Source: Gracilaria gracilis
Taxonomy: Eukaryota > Rhodophyta > Florideophyceae > Gracilariales > Gracilariaceae
Direction of reading: 5' to 3'
Assembly: GCA_030374805.1 (NCBI GenBank)
Contig: JARGSG010000098.1
Location: 1 to 64,000 of the forward strand
DNA: 64,000 nt
Each line of letters starts with the position of its first letter. Position 1 is the first letter of the stretch. The notes below the pieces were generated by a model that saw only the letters and a program-made list of their open reading frames with translations, did not search any database and was not told where the DNA came from. A program made the translations under genes and the position numbers. This document shows positions 54,443 to 64,000 of this stretch, in pieces.

Positions 54443-56462
54443 ATGCCCGAGTCTGTTCACTCCGTATACAACGCCACGAACGCAATGGCACCGAACCCGA
54501 GCGGCTCTGGTACACCGTCGACACCTTTCCGTTCGGTCCCGTTACCTGGTCAGAAGTATGACCATCGCTTCCGTCACGGTCTTACCGCTCCTCGCCGGAG
54601 GAAGCAGGTGCCGCTATCCGTCACGGAGTACGTCCAGAAGGGGTTCTTCGACGGCGAGCGCTCCGCGTCGATTCCGATGGCACTACCGATGCGGGATATG
54701 GCGATTCTCAATCCGAAACGGACAAGCATCGAAGCTTGGCAAGCCCGATATAACCACCTGTTTGGTGTGACCGAACGGAAGAGAGAAGAGACTCACGGGT
54801 GGAGCGACATGTTATACCTGCGTTGTCTGGGGGAGAAGACCTATCAGGATGCGTTGCAGCGTTTGTTCAATCGCTGCTCATCCGATTTGGGCTTTCCCGA
54901 GAAGGACATGAATCCGCTTGGGTTGGTGATGTTCAAACCGTCTTACGACAAGTTGTAATGGGTGGACCGTCAACGGTGGGGAAGTAATACCGCAACGGAG
55001 GCGAAAATCCGATCGTTCCATGGGTTCCTGTACAATTGGCACAACGTCGAGTTCTTTGACGTCCCTGTTCATTGTTGATCGGACTTGTATTGCTCCGCGA
55101 ACGAAGTGTGGACCAGACTCGATGTGTCCCGCAACCTATCCGTACCGAATACGTCCTTGTTCGCTTACCATTCGGAAGAACTCCTCAAAGGTTCACCCAT
55201 TCAGGGTTTTGTCCGTCAGGTCGTATACGCCGAGTGGGCAGTGTTTGCCTTCATGGCGTTCCTCCAGGCGGCCCACGAAGGTAACGAGGTCCTCACTCGT
55301 GCGGGAGACGAGCGTCTGTACCCCAAGGACGTCCAAACCAAGTACGGGCGTTTGTTTCCGATGCCGTACAAACTGGTATGTATTCTGGCTGAAATGGGAC
55401 TCCAGAACGTTCTCCGCGGCACCGTGTTTCCCCAATGGGTCGGTGAGGAACTGTTACAGTACTCGTTGGAGACCGATTGGGACAGCACTCCGGGGTTCCT
55501 GTGGTACGACTACTACTCCGATACGATCCCGGCGATGCCCTCGACCGGATTGGTCGCGACGCCGATCACTCGTGTCCTGAAGGGTCCGGAGAGTCCCCCC
55601 CTGGCCCTTCAAAACCGTTCCGGACTTCTTCCCGCACGGGTTCATGGCGCAGGACCTCGAGAACGTGGCGCCACTGCTTACTCCGATGGTGACACCCGTT
55701 GAGGCGAAGACCGTTGTGGAGGCAGGAGTACAGGCAGGATCCGGTTGGAAGTCTTGGGACAAATCCGGTTTCGCCGTTGAGGACAGCGCCAGCCCGCATT
55801 TGGACGGTGATACACACAAGGCCTTCAGGGCTGTCCATGCGGCTTGTATCTCGTTCGGCGAAGAGAAACCTGCGACGCTTGACGACGCCCTGTTGGCGGC
55901 CCGAGCATGGATGCGCCGTGCGGTCAAAGCCGAGACTTCTCTCCGTGAGCAGGCTTAAGCGCAGCTTAACCTGCTCGATTACCTCTGGGCCCACTCTTTG
56001 TTGGTCCTGGCGTCTTACTAGAGGTCCGTGACGGCTGGTCTGGGTATGGCGCCCGGTGTGGATAAGACGCCGATGTCAACGTTCGCGCCGCCGTTAGAGA
56101 AGCTGTTGACCAAATCCTATGAGGGCATTGCGCAACAGGTCGATGCGGAGCGCATTGTCGAACATATCGTTAGGAACATGCGCCAAGCGGCGGAGTCTTT
56201 CTTCAAGGGTGTCGAGCTGGTTGCGCCCTACATTCCGCGCGGGGAAGATCCTGATGGTGAAGTCCAGTTCGGTGACGGTGCAGGACCGAGCCGTATGAAC
56301 GCGGCTCCCGAAGGGGAAACTCCGCAAAAGAAGGTAACTACTGCGGTCCAGGATGTTCCCATGCCGTCTTCAAGCGGAGCTCAAGAGGAAACAGAGAACG
56401 TCACGGTTGAGGAGGACCTCAAAGAGCCGGAGCCTGCACCCGCAAGCCAATCGGGCAGTTAG
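54443..56462 (+). pseudogene. E2 antisense gene remnant
   Basis: Protein-like sequence on the strand opposite gag-pol, between pol and the 3' LTR, broken in about three places. It begins with a Pro/Ser/Thr-rich leader (NPSGSGTPSTPF), then globular sequence rich in Trp, Tyr and Phe (AEWAVFAFMAFLQAAHEGNE, YGRLFPMPYKLVCILAEMG, DSTPGFLWYDYYSD). It ends with an acidic Glu/Pro-rich tail (EEDLKEPEPAP). The arrangement (disordered leader, aromatic core, acidic tail), position and direction match the E1 antisense ORF. Short blocks look alike in the same order, for example NEVWTRLDV against DEIDRYADV, and GRLFPMP against GRYVPLP. Function unknown. Confidence 0.6.
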
Positions 56463-56916
56463 TTGGGTGGGAAGAAGAAGGTCGTGCCCACTTCGCCGTG
56501 GCTTGGGGCCGCCTTGGCGTTCCAGCCGACGAACCCGGTTCGAGTTCACATGATGGTTCCGGTGCGCGCCGTGGTACCTCTCCGTGAGGTACTCGTGGGC
56601 GCGGTAGTACGAAGCCCGGTTGCAAGAAGACTAATTCGTTAAGGGTGCGTACTCGTAGCTTTCGTTTCTCCTAAGTGAACTTGTGATTGTTTGTGATGAC
56701 CTGTGGGCCAATAACATGTCGTTCTGCGTGTGCCGTCGTCGAAAAGGGCCGCGTTTTGTAAAAATCGAAAAGTAATTGACCAATAGGCGTACGTTGGTGG
56801 CGGTTTGCCGCCCAATGATAACGCAGTGGCGGCGCCTTTTCGTGCTCCGTGACGGTTGACCGCTTTCGAGCCAGTACGTACGATCTCGGATCTCCGATCC
56901 GCCCCTTTCCCCTTCC

Positions 56917-58752
56917 TTAAGGTGTCGCCGCTACCGAAGGGTTTCGGCGACGCCAATAGCGTGCGATGAAGTGCTGGGGGATGTATTCCGGCGGTTCGAA
57001 GGTACCCTGATCGGTGCGATACCCATGCCATCGCACGCGGTATTCCTGTCCGTTCGGGGTGTCGCGATGGTCGACGACGCGTTCCACCACGCTCGGAACT
57101 GTTCCGGGCGGTGGAGTAGATTGGTCGTCGACTGGTTCGTCCGCATACGGTCCCTCAAAGTCAGCAGCTATTGTGCCGCGTGTCCGTTCGGAAGTGAGCG
57201 GTGTGGTTGTTGGCCGTGCTGTTGGGGCTTTTTTCACTCTGTCAATACTGACGTTGTTGTGAATATCGTCTTGGTTCAGATTGACAGTAGCAGTCGTTGC
57301 GGATACCACCTTAAACGGGCCAACCGTCTTCGGTAAGACCTTCCGATACGTACGTTCCTGATCCGTAAGGTCCTTCTCTGCGTTCTCATAGTCCGGTCGG
57401 TCAACGAACACCTCTTCCCCAGGGGTAAAAATCGGCGTGTACCGTACGGACTTATCAAAGTTTTCATTATAGCGCTGTTGGGCGCGGGTCAACTTTGTCC
57501 GAACGCTCTGCAGCGTGGCCTGTAGGAGCTCGGGCGTTTAGCGTTTTAACCGAGCGGCAGTGGGCTGTGTAGGCGTCGTTGGGTCCAGTGACGTACTGGA
57601 CTCATCAAGCAGAACGCTTGGTGGCTTACGCGTTAGCGCAACGTCGAACGGTGCGGTACCGAGAGATAGATGGACCTGTAGGTTGTAACCGTACGTAAGA
57701 GGTCACACATACGCGTGCCAAGTGTTCTGATGATCCGCTACGTAGTGGCGTAACCTCTCCAACAGTGTTTCGTTAAACAGTTCGGCCTGAACATTCGTTT
57801 GCGGATGGTACGCGGCGGTTCTCAGTACCTGTTTAGTTCCCAACGTGGTGCAAACAGTCTCGACGAACTTAGAGCCAAATTGAGTTCCGTTATCGGTTAA
57901 CAGATAGTTGAGAATTCCGTACGGATATAACCAGCTCTCCAATAACGCTCTCGCCCCAGCGAGAGCTGTAATTGACCGCATGGGTATAGAGCGAGCTATC
58001 TTGCTAAACCGATCGGTTATAACTAGTATGTACTGGTAACCGTTTACGGATCTCGTGAATGGACCGACGATGTCCATCGCGACGAATTCCAGCGGACCGG
58101 TGGCGGGGAACAGCTTCAAAAGCTTCTGCGACTTGAAGTGTGTTCCCTTCGTCGCCGGGCAGGTGCGACAGTCCCGTAAGGTCTTGAATACACCATTGGC
58201 CATATGTGGCCAGTAGAAGTTTCGACGGACACTTTCATACATCCGAGTGGAGCCCGGATGGCCGACCAGACGGGGGTAGTGTTCCAAGTAGAGAACGCGT
58301 GCCTGCATTGATGCAGGTACGACCTCCTGGATGGCGCCGTCCAGTGGGGCTTTGCCCACAATAAGTTCGTTTCGGTCAATGTCGAACAGAGTGATACCGT
58401 TGCCGATGTCTTTCCGTATGGACTCACAGAAAGAGTCATCTGCTTGAGCTCGCACCAGCTCTTCGACCGTGACCGGAACGATATTGGTTTCCTCCGAGGT
58501 GACGGCAAGCTCCTCGGGGATGCCAGCAGATTTCCGTTCGGGCGTTGGCCAGTCGACGCAAACGTCACTGTACTCATCACCGTCAACGGTAATGTTGGTG
58601 GTGAGGTATCCATCGCCCGTACGGTCATTCACTAGCAAGCAGGGGACCTCTTCGTCCAATGGGGAATCGTCTTCGCCAATCCGTTCGTATCCGAGAAAGG
58701 GCATCAGCCGCTTGGTGCTTGATACCCGGACGGTGGACGACATCGAAGTCAT
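56917..58752 (-). mobile_element. pol: E2 integrase and chromodomain region
   Basis: H2C2-like zinc region (LEHYPRLVGHPG ... CRTC), then catalytic-core blocks FVAMDIVGPF, LLTDNGTQF and YHPQTNVQAELFN, then a GPF module (VGPFKVVSATTATVNL). A C-terminal chromodomain follows (VERVVDHRDTPNGQEYRVRW, HGYRTDQGTFEP). The linker between the GPF module and chromodomain is only about 70 residues, in contrast to about 430 in E1. Worn fossil. Confidence 0.85.
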
Positions 58753-58783
58753 ACTCCATTAGACGCAACCGCCACCTCGCCAG

Positions 58784-59851
58784 TCATCCTGAAGCGTCGG
58801 CAAGGTTCAGTATCCACCTCAAGGAGTGATGATCCGTTCGGACTGTGAACCTCTGACCTTCCAGGTACGGACGGAAGTGCAGCAGTATGGCCCAGACGAC
58901 TTCAAGGCATTCCCGTTCGGTAGTCGAGTATTGCCGTTCGGTCTTGGATAGAGAGCGGCTCCAGTAACCGATCGGTAGTAAGCCTTCGTCCAATTGCTTC
59001 TGTAGCAGGTTGCATCCTACCTGTCGGTCGCATGCGTCTGTAACCAGAACGTACGGGTACCCTTGACGGTGAATGGCCAAAATGGGCGGGCGTATCAGTC
59101 TCTGACGTAACTCGTCAAATGTTTCGTAATCCGTATCGGTCAATGTCTCAAATTTCGTGGGTTGACCTTTCTCCAACTTGCGGTTCAATAGAGCCGCAAT
59201 TTGGGCGAAGTTTGCGACAAACCGACGGAAAACGTTACAGAGCCCCAAGAACGACCAGAGCTCCGTCTGGGTCATAGGCGGTTTAGCCTGCTTGATGGCG
59301 TTTTGTGTCTTAAGAGACACTTGTAGCTTGCCCGGTTGGATAACGTGGCCTACGTAGTCCACCGTGCCACTAAAGAAGTAGCATTTGTCCAGTCGGAAAG
59401 CAACACCATCCGAACGGAGCACATGCAGTATGGTCCGCACATGGTCATAATTCTCTGCAACCGTCCGGGAATAGATGATTACGTCATCAAGATACACCAG
59501 TGCGTACTGCCACTTCACCCGTGATAGGATGATATCGAGAGCACGCTGGAAAGTAGCCGGTGCGTTTTTGAGTCCGAATGGCATTCTCTGATAACGGTAC
59601 AGTCCCATGTGTGACGTGAACGTCGTTTTGTCCCGGTCGGCTTCGTCCATTTCGGTCTGCCTATAACCGCTGTTGGCGTCCAAAGTGGAGAAGATTTGTG
59701 CATCTCCAAGAGAGTCGATGCACTCGTCCATTCGGGATAGTGGGTATGTGTCCCGTACGGTCGTAGCGTTCAACCGGTGGTAGTCGACGCAGAAGCGAAG
59801 GCTTCCGTTTTCCTTGAGCGCGAATACGACCGGACTGGCCCATTCTGCCAA
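58784..59851 (-). mobile_element. pol: E2 reverse transcriptase and RNase H region
   Basis: Ty3/gypsy reverse transcriptase with WASPVVFALKENGSLRFCVD, STLDANSGYRQTEMD, MPFGLKNAPATFQRA and the catalytic YLDDVIIYS. RNase H follows with VLVTDACDRQVGC, TERECLEVVWAI and TDHHSLRWILNLAD. Clear similarity to E1 in the same order. Confidence 0.88.
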
Positions 59852-60148
59852 TTACGTTTCTATGACACCAGCAGCGAGCTGCTTTGTCACCTCCTTGCGT
59901 TCGAGTTCTCTTCGAGCGGATCCGGCACGTTACGGTATCTGGAATATGGGCTAACTGCCTGGTTCCAGATGGATGTGGTGCTTCGCTGCCACAATCGTTC
60001 CGAGATGGCCGTCTCACATGTCCGCAAACGGCCGAAGTAGCTCAATTACTTTGTCTCGTTCGGTAACATACTCAGGACTGATCTGTACCTTGCTGGTCCA
60101 ATCGTTCTCATCTTTCCGTACGGTTTCTTGCTCCTTTTCGGTATCCCT

Positions 60149-61000
60149 TTATTCTCGTTCGGAATTACTGCCCGAAATCGGAATGTGTTCCCCCTCCTTA
60201 CACTCATCGCTCCGCCACCGTGGTTGCGGAGTTATGAGCGCTACGGGAAATGGAAAGGCAAGTCCGATAACGATGTTCTTGTGTAGTCGAACCGAGCGGT
60301 CAGAAAAGTTCGCTACGCGAACGAGAAAGGGTACGTCCGGTCGGAGCTCCATAACTCCACCCGCAAGGAGTGTGAGTTCAAGGGTTGATCCCGCTCGGTG
60401 ATGAGACTGTAGAAAGACCAAGCCGGACGTTTTGGTGGTTACCGAGACGTTCGTTTCCGACATTGGGGGTAGAACAACCGGACGAGCAACATGTATCTTA
60501 TTAGATGGGGTTTCCCGTTCGGGTTCCGGTTCCGGCGCGGAAGGTGCATTTGGTCCGTAGGCGGAAGATTGTATAGACACCTGTTTGGAGTGTCGTAGGA
60601 GTATTTTCCGTTTCGGTGTATTGCCAGGAAGTACTTGTCAATAAAAGAAGTACCGAGTACTACGCTGGTGGAGAGGTTAGAAACCACCAGGGACTGTACT
60701 CGTACGTTGAGGTCACCGATTCGGACCATAAGGGGGAGAACTCCCACAACGTCCATTCGGTTCTTCGACACGTCCGTAATTCGGGGTCTTACGTCCGTAA
60801 TTCGGGGTCTTACGTCCGGTCAGAGTTTTGAGCGCCAATTTGGAGGGAGATGGCATTCATGAACCAGACAGGGTCCGGCTCCAATATCAAGAACTCCCGT
60901 TAACGGATACATTAGTGCCGTGTTGAGGCCAACCGACACGTGCACCTTGTAGTTCGCGGTAGAAAAGAGCACTGTTTCGGTTTCAATATCCGTATCGGTC
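60149..61000 (-). mobile_element. pol: E2 protease region
   Basis: Worn aspartic-protease-like sequence between gag and reverse transcriptase. The best-kept part is VVGVLPLMVRIGDLNVRVQS followed by VVLGTSFIDKYF, the equivalent of VVGVIDLIVRLG ... VILGCDFCDHF in E1. Confidence 0.6.
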
Positions 61001-61097
61001 AGGTCGCATGTCAGGACAGGGGACTCTTCTCGAATGAAGTCCGTTCGGTCTGTCGCTGACGGGGCGAGGCTAGGCCTCTGTGGAAGAGACGATGCCT

Positions 61098-63329
61098 CTA
61101 CGCTTCCTCCTGGTCGTCTTCCTGGTTAGGAGCAGGCTCCTCGACCAGCATGACGGCCTGTGTCGGTCTTGGTGAGAAAGTCTGGCGAGGCGGTCCGCCC
61201 TGGCGATACCCTACGTTGTTCCTCGGGGTATCAGTTTTCCGTCCGGTCTGGTAGGCATTGTAATAGCCTTCCTGGCGGCGTTGCTGATAATTAGCCTCCC
61301 GTATGGCCAGCAGCTTCTCCTTTAGGTCCGCGGGAAGCAACTGACAGCATTTGGGCTCTCGCGAAAGGCAAATCCGACACGGTCTAACTGGTGCCTGCCC
61401 CTGGGGTTGCTGTACCCTGGAGCTGGCAGGGCTGGGATAGGACCGAACGGACTGAGCCGGCGTTGAAGCCGAGGGCGTAGTGGGAGGTGAAGGCATGTAG
61501 GACGCGCAGGATACCGCGAGGACATGTTTCTCGTCTTCGTTCGATACGGAATAGATCGATTCCGACGGGGTATCGATACTGTGAACCTTCCGGGTGGTAC
61601 AAGAAGACTCCTTCCCAGCGGTTGGCTTTTGAGTATCGACCCGAACGGACTGTCGACGTGAGGCACGATGGGTGTCTCCGTACGATTCCGCGTAACGGGC
61701 AAGTGCATCGTATCCGATATTGGGATGCGAGGTGAGGTGATTCCTCACCTTTGACCGTATGGCGGCAAGGAGACCTTCGACAAAGATTCCCTTCAAATTC
61801 CGATCGGTAAAGACATTTCCCCAACGGAGGGCTTTCGTCCAGAGCTTTTGGGCGAATTCCGTTTCGGACATGCCTGACGCTTGGCGGTAGAGGGTGACCT
61901 CTGCGGCCGCATCGGCAATGATCTCATCCGTTGCGTACGTGGCCAACATAAAGTTGACTACCTCTTCGTACGTGTTGAGAGATTCATCCCGAGTACGGTC
62001 GACAGCGCCAGACTCACCTTCGAGCCGAGACTGAACCAGAACGTGCGCCGGTCCGGTCAGGTGAAACTGGAAGCACCAGAGGGCTGCCCCCTCAGTGAGT
62101 CCGTTATGGTTGCAAGCGGTTTTAAACCACTCTGAGGAATTGAGCACCGATATCGGATCCGTCCCGGAAAAGGAATGACCCTTCATCTGGACATTCAATT
62201 TCTTTTGGTAGCGCGCAATCTTGCGCGCCACCCGCGAATTGTACGTCTGGCTCCTCTTGAGCAACCTGTACGTACGGTAGTCCACCACTTTGGCGAACTT
62301 CTCGTTCAAGGGCCTGATGCGTTTTAGCATCAACCTCTCTGAACGGGAACGATACCAGTCGCACTTACCCCTCCGTCGAGGGCTGCGGGAGTGTCGGTCG
62401 ACTTCCGAATCCGTGCGGTCGTCATCCGACGATGACTCCGAAGAGTCCGAGTCCGTTCTGGCTGATCTTCGCCTTCTCTGGCGGCGGCGGTATTTCCGTT
62501 TACGGGGTGCGTCATCCGAATCGGAACTTCCGCTTGGTCTACCGCCTCTGCGGGGGCGATTCCTTCTCTCGTCAGTGGAATCTCCTGAGCTTCCGTTCGG
62601 ATCGTCCTGCGGGTGAACTGGCAAGAGGTACACTCCGGTCGGACTCCTCGTTGGGCTCTTCTTTAGTTCCGGTCGGTGTTGCCTCTCGCCGCTAGCGGGT
62701 GCATTGTCCGTACGGATAATAAATGATTTGGGTGGGTGGGTCAGTAGCTGGGCTACCAGTGCGGCCAGTGTACTGTTCAGAGCTGACGTACCAGGTTCCG
62801 AACGGTCTGTCTTCAGGATATTCCTGACCATGTCGTGTACGATCGGTGGAATATCCTGGTGCAGAAGCACCGGGATTCGGTCCTTGAGGTACGTCTCCAC
62901 GGCCATGGGGACGTGGACCTCAATTTCCGTTCGGAGACTCTGCACGGCGTAGGGAGCGATCCCTGCCCAGAGTTCTCGTGCGGTGGTCCGTTCGGTAAGG
63001 AGTGGCGGTGCGTGGCCAGCTTCGCCCCGCAGCGTCTTCTCCGTCCCGGGAAAGGGGGTGAGGGCAGTTGCTCTGTCCTCGTTCCGTGCGGACTTTGACC
63101 TGTTACGTGCGGACCCGTCATAGATCATCCGTTCGGGTTCCTCTGACGGCGTCGCATAGGCCGTCGCGTTGCTTCGGGTTCTCCGGCGGCCAACCGAAGT
63201 GGCATCCGAAGCGGCGCGAATGGCGAGCGGTACGGACTTTGCGGAGTCTTTTTCGACCAAAGACTCTTCACCCATTTTTCCGTGCGGACGATGACTCATA
63301 CTGTACGTATCGGTTCCATGATCAGTCAT
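61098..63329 (-). CDS. gag: E2 gag
   Basis: About 743 aa from Met at 63,329. The frame is open from 63,392 inside the LTR and through the primer-binding site, so the upstream Met is unlikely to be the true start. The first 200 residues are Arg/Thr/Ala-rich. Residues about 230-350 are strongly SR- and Arg-rich (RRRQRRRRSARTDSDSSESS). A capsid-like region follows, similar to E1 gag (NFMLATYATDEIIADAA, RWGNVFTDRNLKGIFVEGLL). The C-terminal part has a Cys cluster (CRICLSREPKCC), not a canonical CCHC knuckle, and a Gln/Arg/Tyr-rich end. It would coat the element RNA. Confidence 0.75.
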   Translation of the reverse strand: MTDHGTDTYSMSHRPHGKMGEESLVEKDSAKSVPLAIRAASDATSVGRRRTRSNATAYATPSEEPERMIYDGSARNRSKSARNEDRATALTPFPGTEKTLRGEAGHAPPLLTERTTARELWAGIAPYAVQSLRTEIEVHVPMAVETYLKDRIPVLLHQDIPPIVHDMVRNILKTDRSEPGTSALNSTLAALVAQLLTHPPKSFIIRTDNAPASGERQHRPELKKSPTRSPTGVYLLPVHPQDDPNGSSGDSTDERRNRPRRGGRPSGSSDSDDAPRKRKYRRRQRRRRSARTDSDSSESSSDDDRTDSEVDRHSRSPRRRGKCDWYRSRSERLMLKRIRPLNEKFAKVVDYRTYRLLKRSQTYNSRVARKIARYQKKLNVQMKGHSFSGTDPISVLNSSEWFKTACNHNGLTEGAALWCFQFHLTGPAHVLVQSRLEGESGAVDRTRDESLNTYEEVVNFMLATYATDEIIADAAAEVTLYRQASGMSETEFAQKLWTKALRWGNVFTDRNLKGIFVEGLLAAIRSKVRNHLTSHPNIGYDALARYAESYGDTHRASRRQSVRVDTQKPTAGKESSCTTRKVHSIDTPSESIYSVSNEDEKHVLAVSCASYMPSPPTTPSASTPAQSVRSYPSPASSRVQQPQGQAPVRPCRICLSREPKCCQLLPADLKEKLLAIREANYQQRRQEGYYNAYQTGRKTDTPRNNVGYRQGGPPRQTFSPRPTQAVMLVEEPAPNQEDDQEEA

Positions 63330-63356
63330 GCTGCTCCGTACGGTCTCGAATCCCAC

Positions 63357-63374
63357 TTCTAAGTCGGGAGACCA
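63357..63374 (-). other. E2 primer-binding site
   Basis: On the minus strand it reads TGGTCTCCCGACTTAGAA, one base after the LTR end. It is complementary to a tRNA ending TTCTAAGTCGGGAGA-CCA. The acceptor pair C1-G72 and discriminator A73 are tRNA-Tyr features in eukaryotes; yeast tRNA-Tyr ends CCCGGGAGA-CCA (recalled). Confidence 0.85.
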
Positions 63375-63375
63375 A

Positions 63376-63927
63376 TGTGGTATAATGCACAAAAATGAGG
63401 GAGTCCGAAGCGGTCTAGAGACTGGAGCGTCGGTAGCGTACAGTTTTGTGACTGTAATGAATCCGAACGGTGAAGGAGGGCGGAAGCACCGGGCCGTCGA
63501 AGGGAGAGTGGACGGTCGGTATCACCAAGCGCGTACAAGTGCGCGCAAAAGGGTACGAACGGTCGGAGAAACCTTAGTAAAATATACCGTGGGGTCTATC
63601 GTAAGTGCAAACTAACGAAGAAGACGTTCGGCAGAAGATGCTTGTCGTTTACGATTGGGGGCCTCGGGAAATCCGAACTACAACTAAATATCGGGTCTGG
63701 GCCCCGTTACTAACTACTGTACGATCGGTCTAATTTGCATTGTCACCACCCAGCACCACACAATCATCACACGTGTCCAACTTGTACGCTCGGCCAACCC
63801 GTCCGGCACTCGATCACCAACTCGTACACGTGGCGGTGCCACTGCACCAACCCACCGTGCACTACCCCTTTGTATGGGAACGCCCCGTCAGATACACAAA
63901 GCACCAACTCGGGCTCACTATACTACA
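63376..63927 (-). repeat. E2 5' LTR (552 bp)
   Basis: On the minus strand it starts TGTAGTATAGTGAGC at 63,927 and ends CCACA at 63,376. A TATA-like site (GGTATATTTTAC on the minus strand) is near 63,580-63,590. GCCAG follows outside, pairing with GCCAA at the other end. Confidence 0.92.
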
Positions 63928-64000
63928 GCCAGAATATGCCACCGACTAAACAAAACATCACAGAGTCTTTCTATACATTTTCTAAACGCTTCCTGGGCTT
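63928..64000. other. Right flank of E2
   Basis: Begins with the target duplication GCCAG. Too short to interpret. Confidence 0.5.

Larger units (their letters stand above)
52676..63927 (-). mobile_element. E2: Ty3/gypsy chromovirus-type LTR element, worn, minus strand
   Basis: 11.25-kb element with LTRs at 52,676-53,228 and 63,376-63,927, flanked by GCCAA and GCCAG, a 4-5 bp target duplication. The primer-binding site is 63,357-63,374. Read leftward: gag, protease, reverse transcriptase-RNase H, integrase with chromodomain, then on the opposite strand a worn antisense gene, then about 1.2 kb of non-coding sequence and the 3' LTR. The LTRs differ at about 26 of 553 positions by eye (about 4.7%), so it is roughly two to three times older than E1 if rates are equal. 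Pol and the antisense gene carry several breaks; gag looks open. Same lineage as E1. Confidence 0.92.

Overview
This is repeat-dominated eukaryotic nuclear DNA. I see no bacterial operons, ribosome-binding sites, rRNA genes or CRISPR arrays, and no host gene I can call intact and functional with confidence. The window holds a 2.1-kb tandem array, three related Ty3/gypsy chromovirus-type LTR elements, one decayed Ty1/copia element, pogo-like and hAT-like DNA transposon remains, a MITE, and worn remains of host or transposon-linked genes: a ROK1/DDX52-type helicase, a NAM/SANT-like protein and a zinc-finger-like protein. The host cannot be named. A short interstitial (C)CCTAAA-type telomere-like tract and this mix of elements would fit an alga, an oomycete-like protist or a plant-lineage genome, but that is a weak inference.

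Layout. 1-11,348: five complete units and one partial unit of a ~2.06-2.15 kb tandem repeat. Each unit carries a minus-strand ORF with a Cys-rich start and an Ala-Ala-Ser-Lys repeat. 11,349-~16,840: an old, incomplete gypsy copy on the minus strand. 16,930-18,912: a decayed ORF of unknown family, then AT-rich sequence. 18,913-30,247: element E1, an 11.3-kb chromovirus with 851-bp LTRs and a GTTTT target duplication. It contains gag, protease-RT-RNase H, integrase-chromodomain and a 630-codon ORF on the opposite strand. 30,248-34,860: a zinc-finger-like remnant and a GC-rich degenerate repeat block interrupted by a pogo-like transposon. ~34,880-41,340: a decayed copia element on the minus strand. 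42,011-44,222: a helicase pseudogene. 44,386-46,863: hAT-like remains and a MITE. 47,151-49,984: telomere-like tract, a 96-bp palindrome and remains of a transposon protein with an AGHT-type domain. 51,207-52,362: NAM/SANT-like remnant. 52,676-63,927: element E2, a second, older chromovirus on the minus strand with ~552-bp LTRs.

How the parts relate. E1, E2 and the fossil at 11.3-16.8 kb belong to one lineage. Their proteins are similar, and all three carry a primer-binding site complementary to the same tRNA 3' end, whose C1-G72/A73 acceptor looks like a eukaryotic tRNA-Tyr. E1 and E2 also share an unusual layout: a large gene between pol and the 3' LTR read against the rest of the element. 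In E1 this antisense frame is whole and begins inside the 3' LTR; in E2 it is worn. The two antisense proteins show patchy collinear similarity. This conserved antisense gene of unknown function is the best candidate here for an undescribed system. Other unexplained signals are strong enrichment of CCGNNCGG octamers in E2, a 47-bp motif shared by E2 and the old gypsy copy, and a mosaic A/B block in the tandem array.
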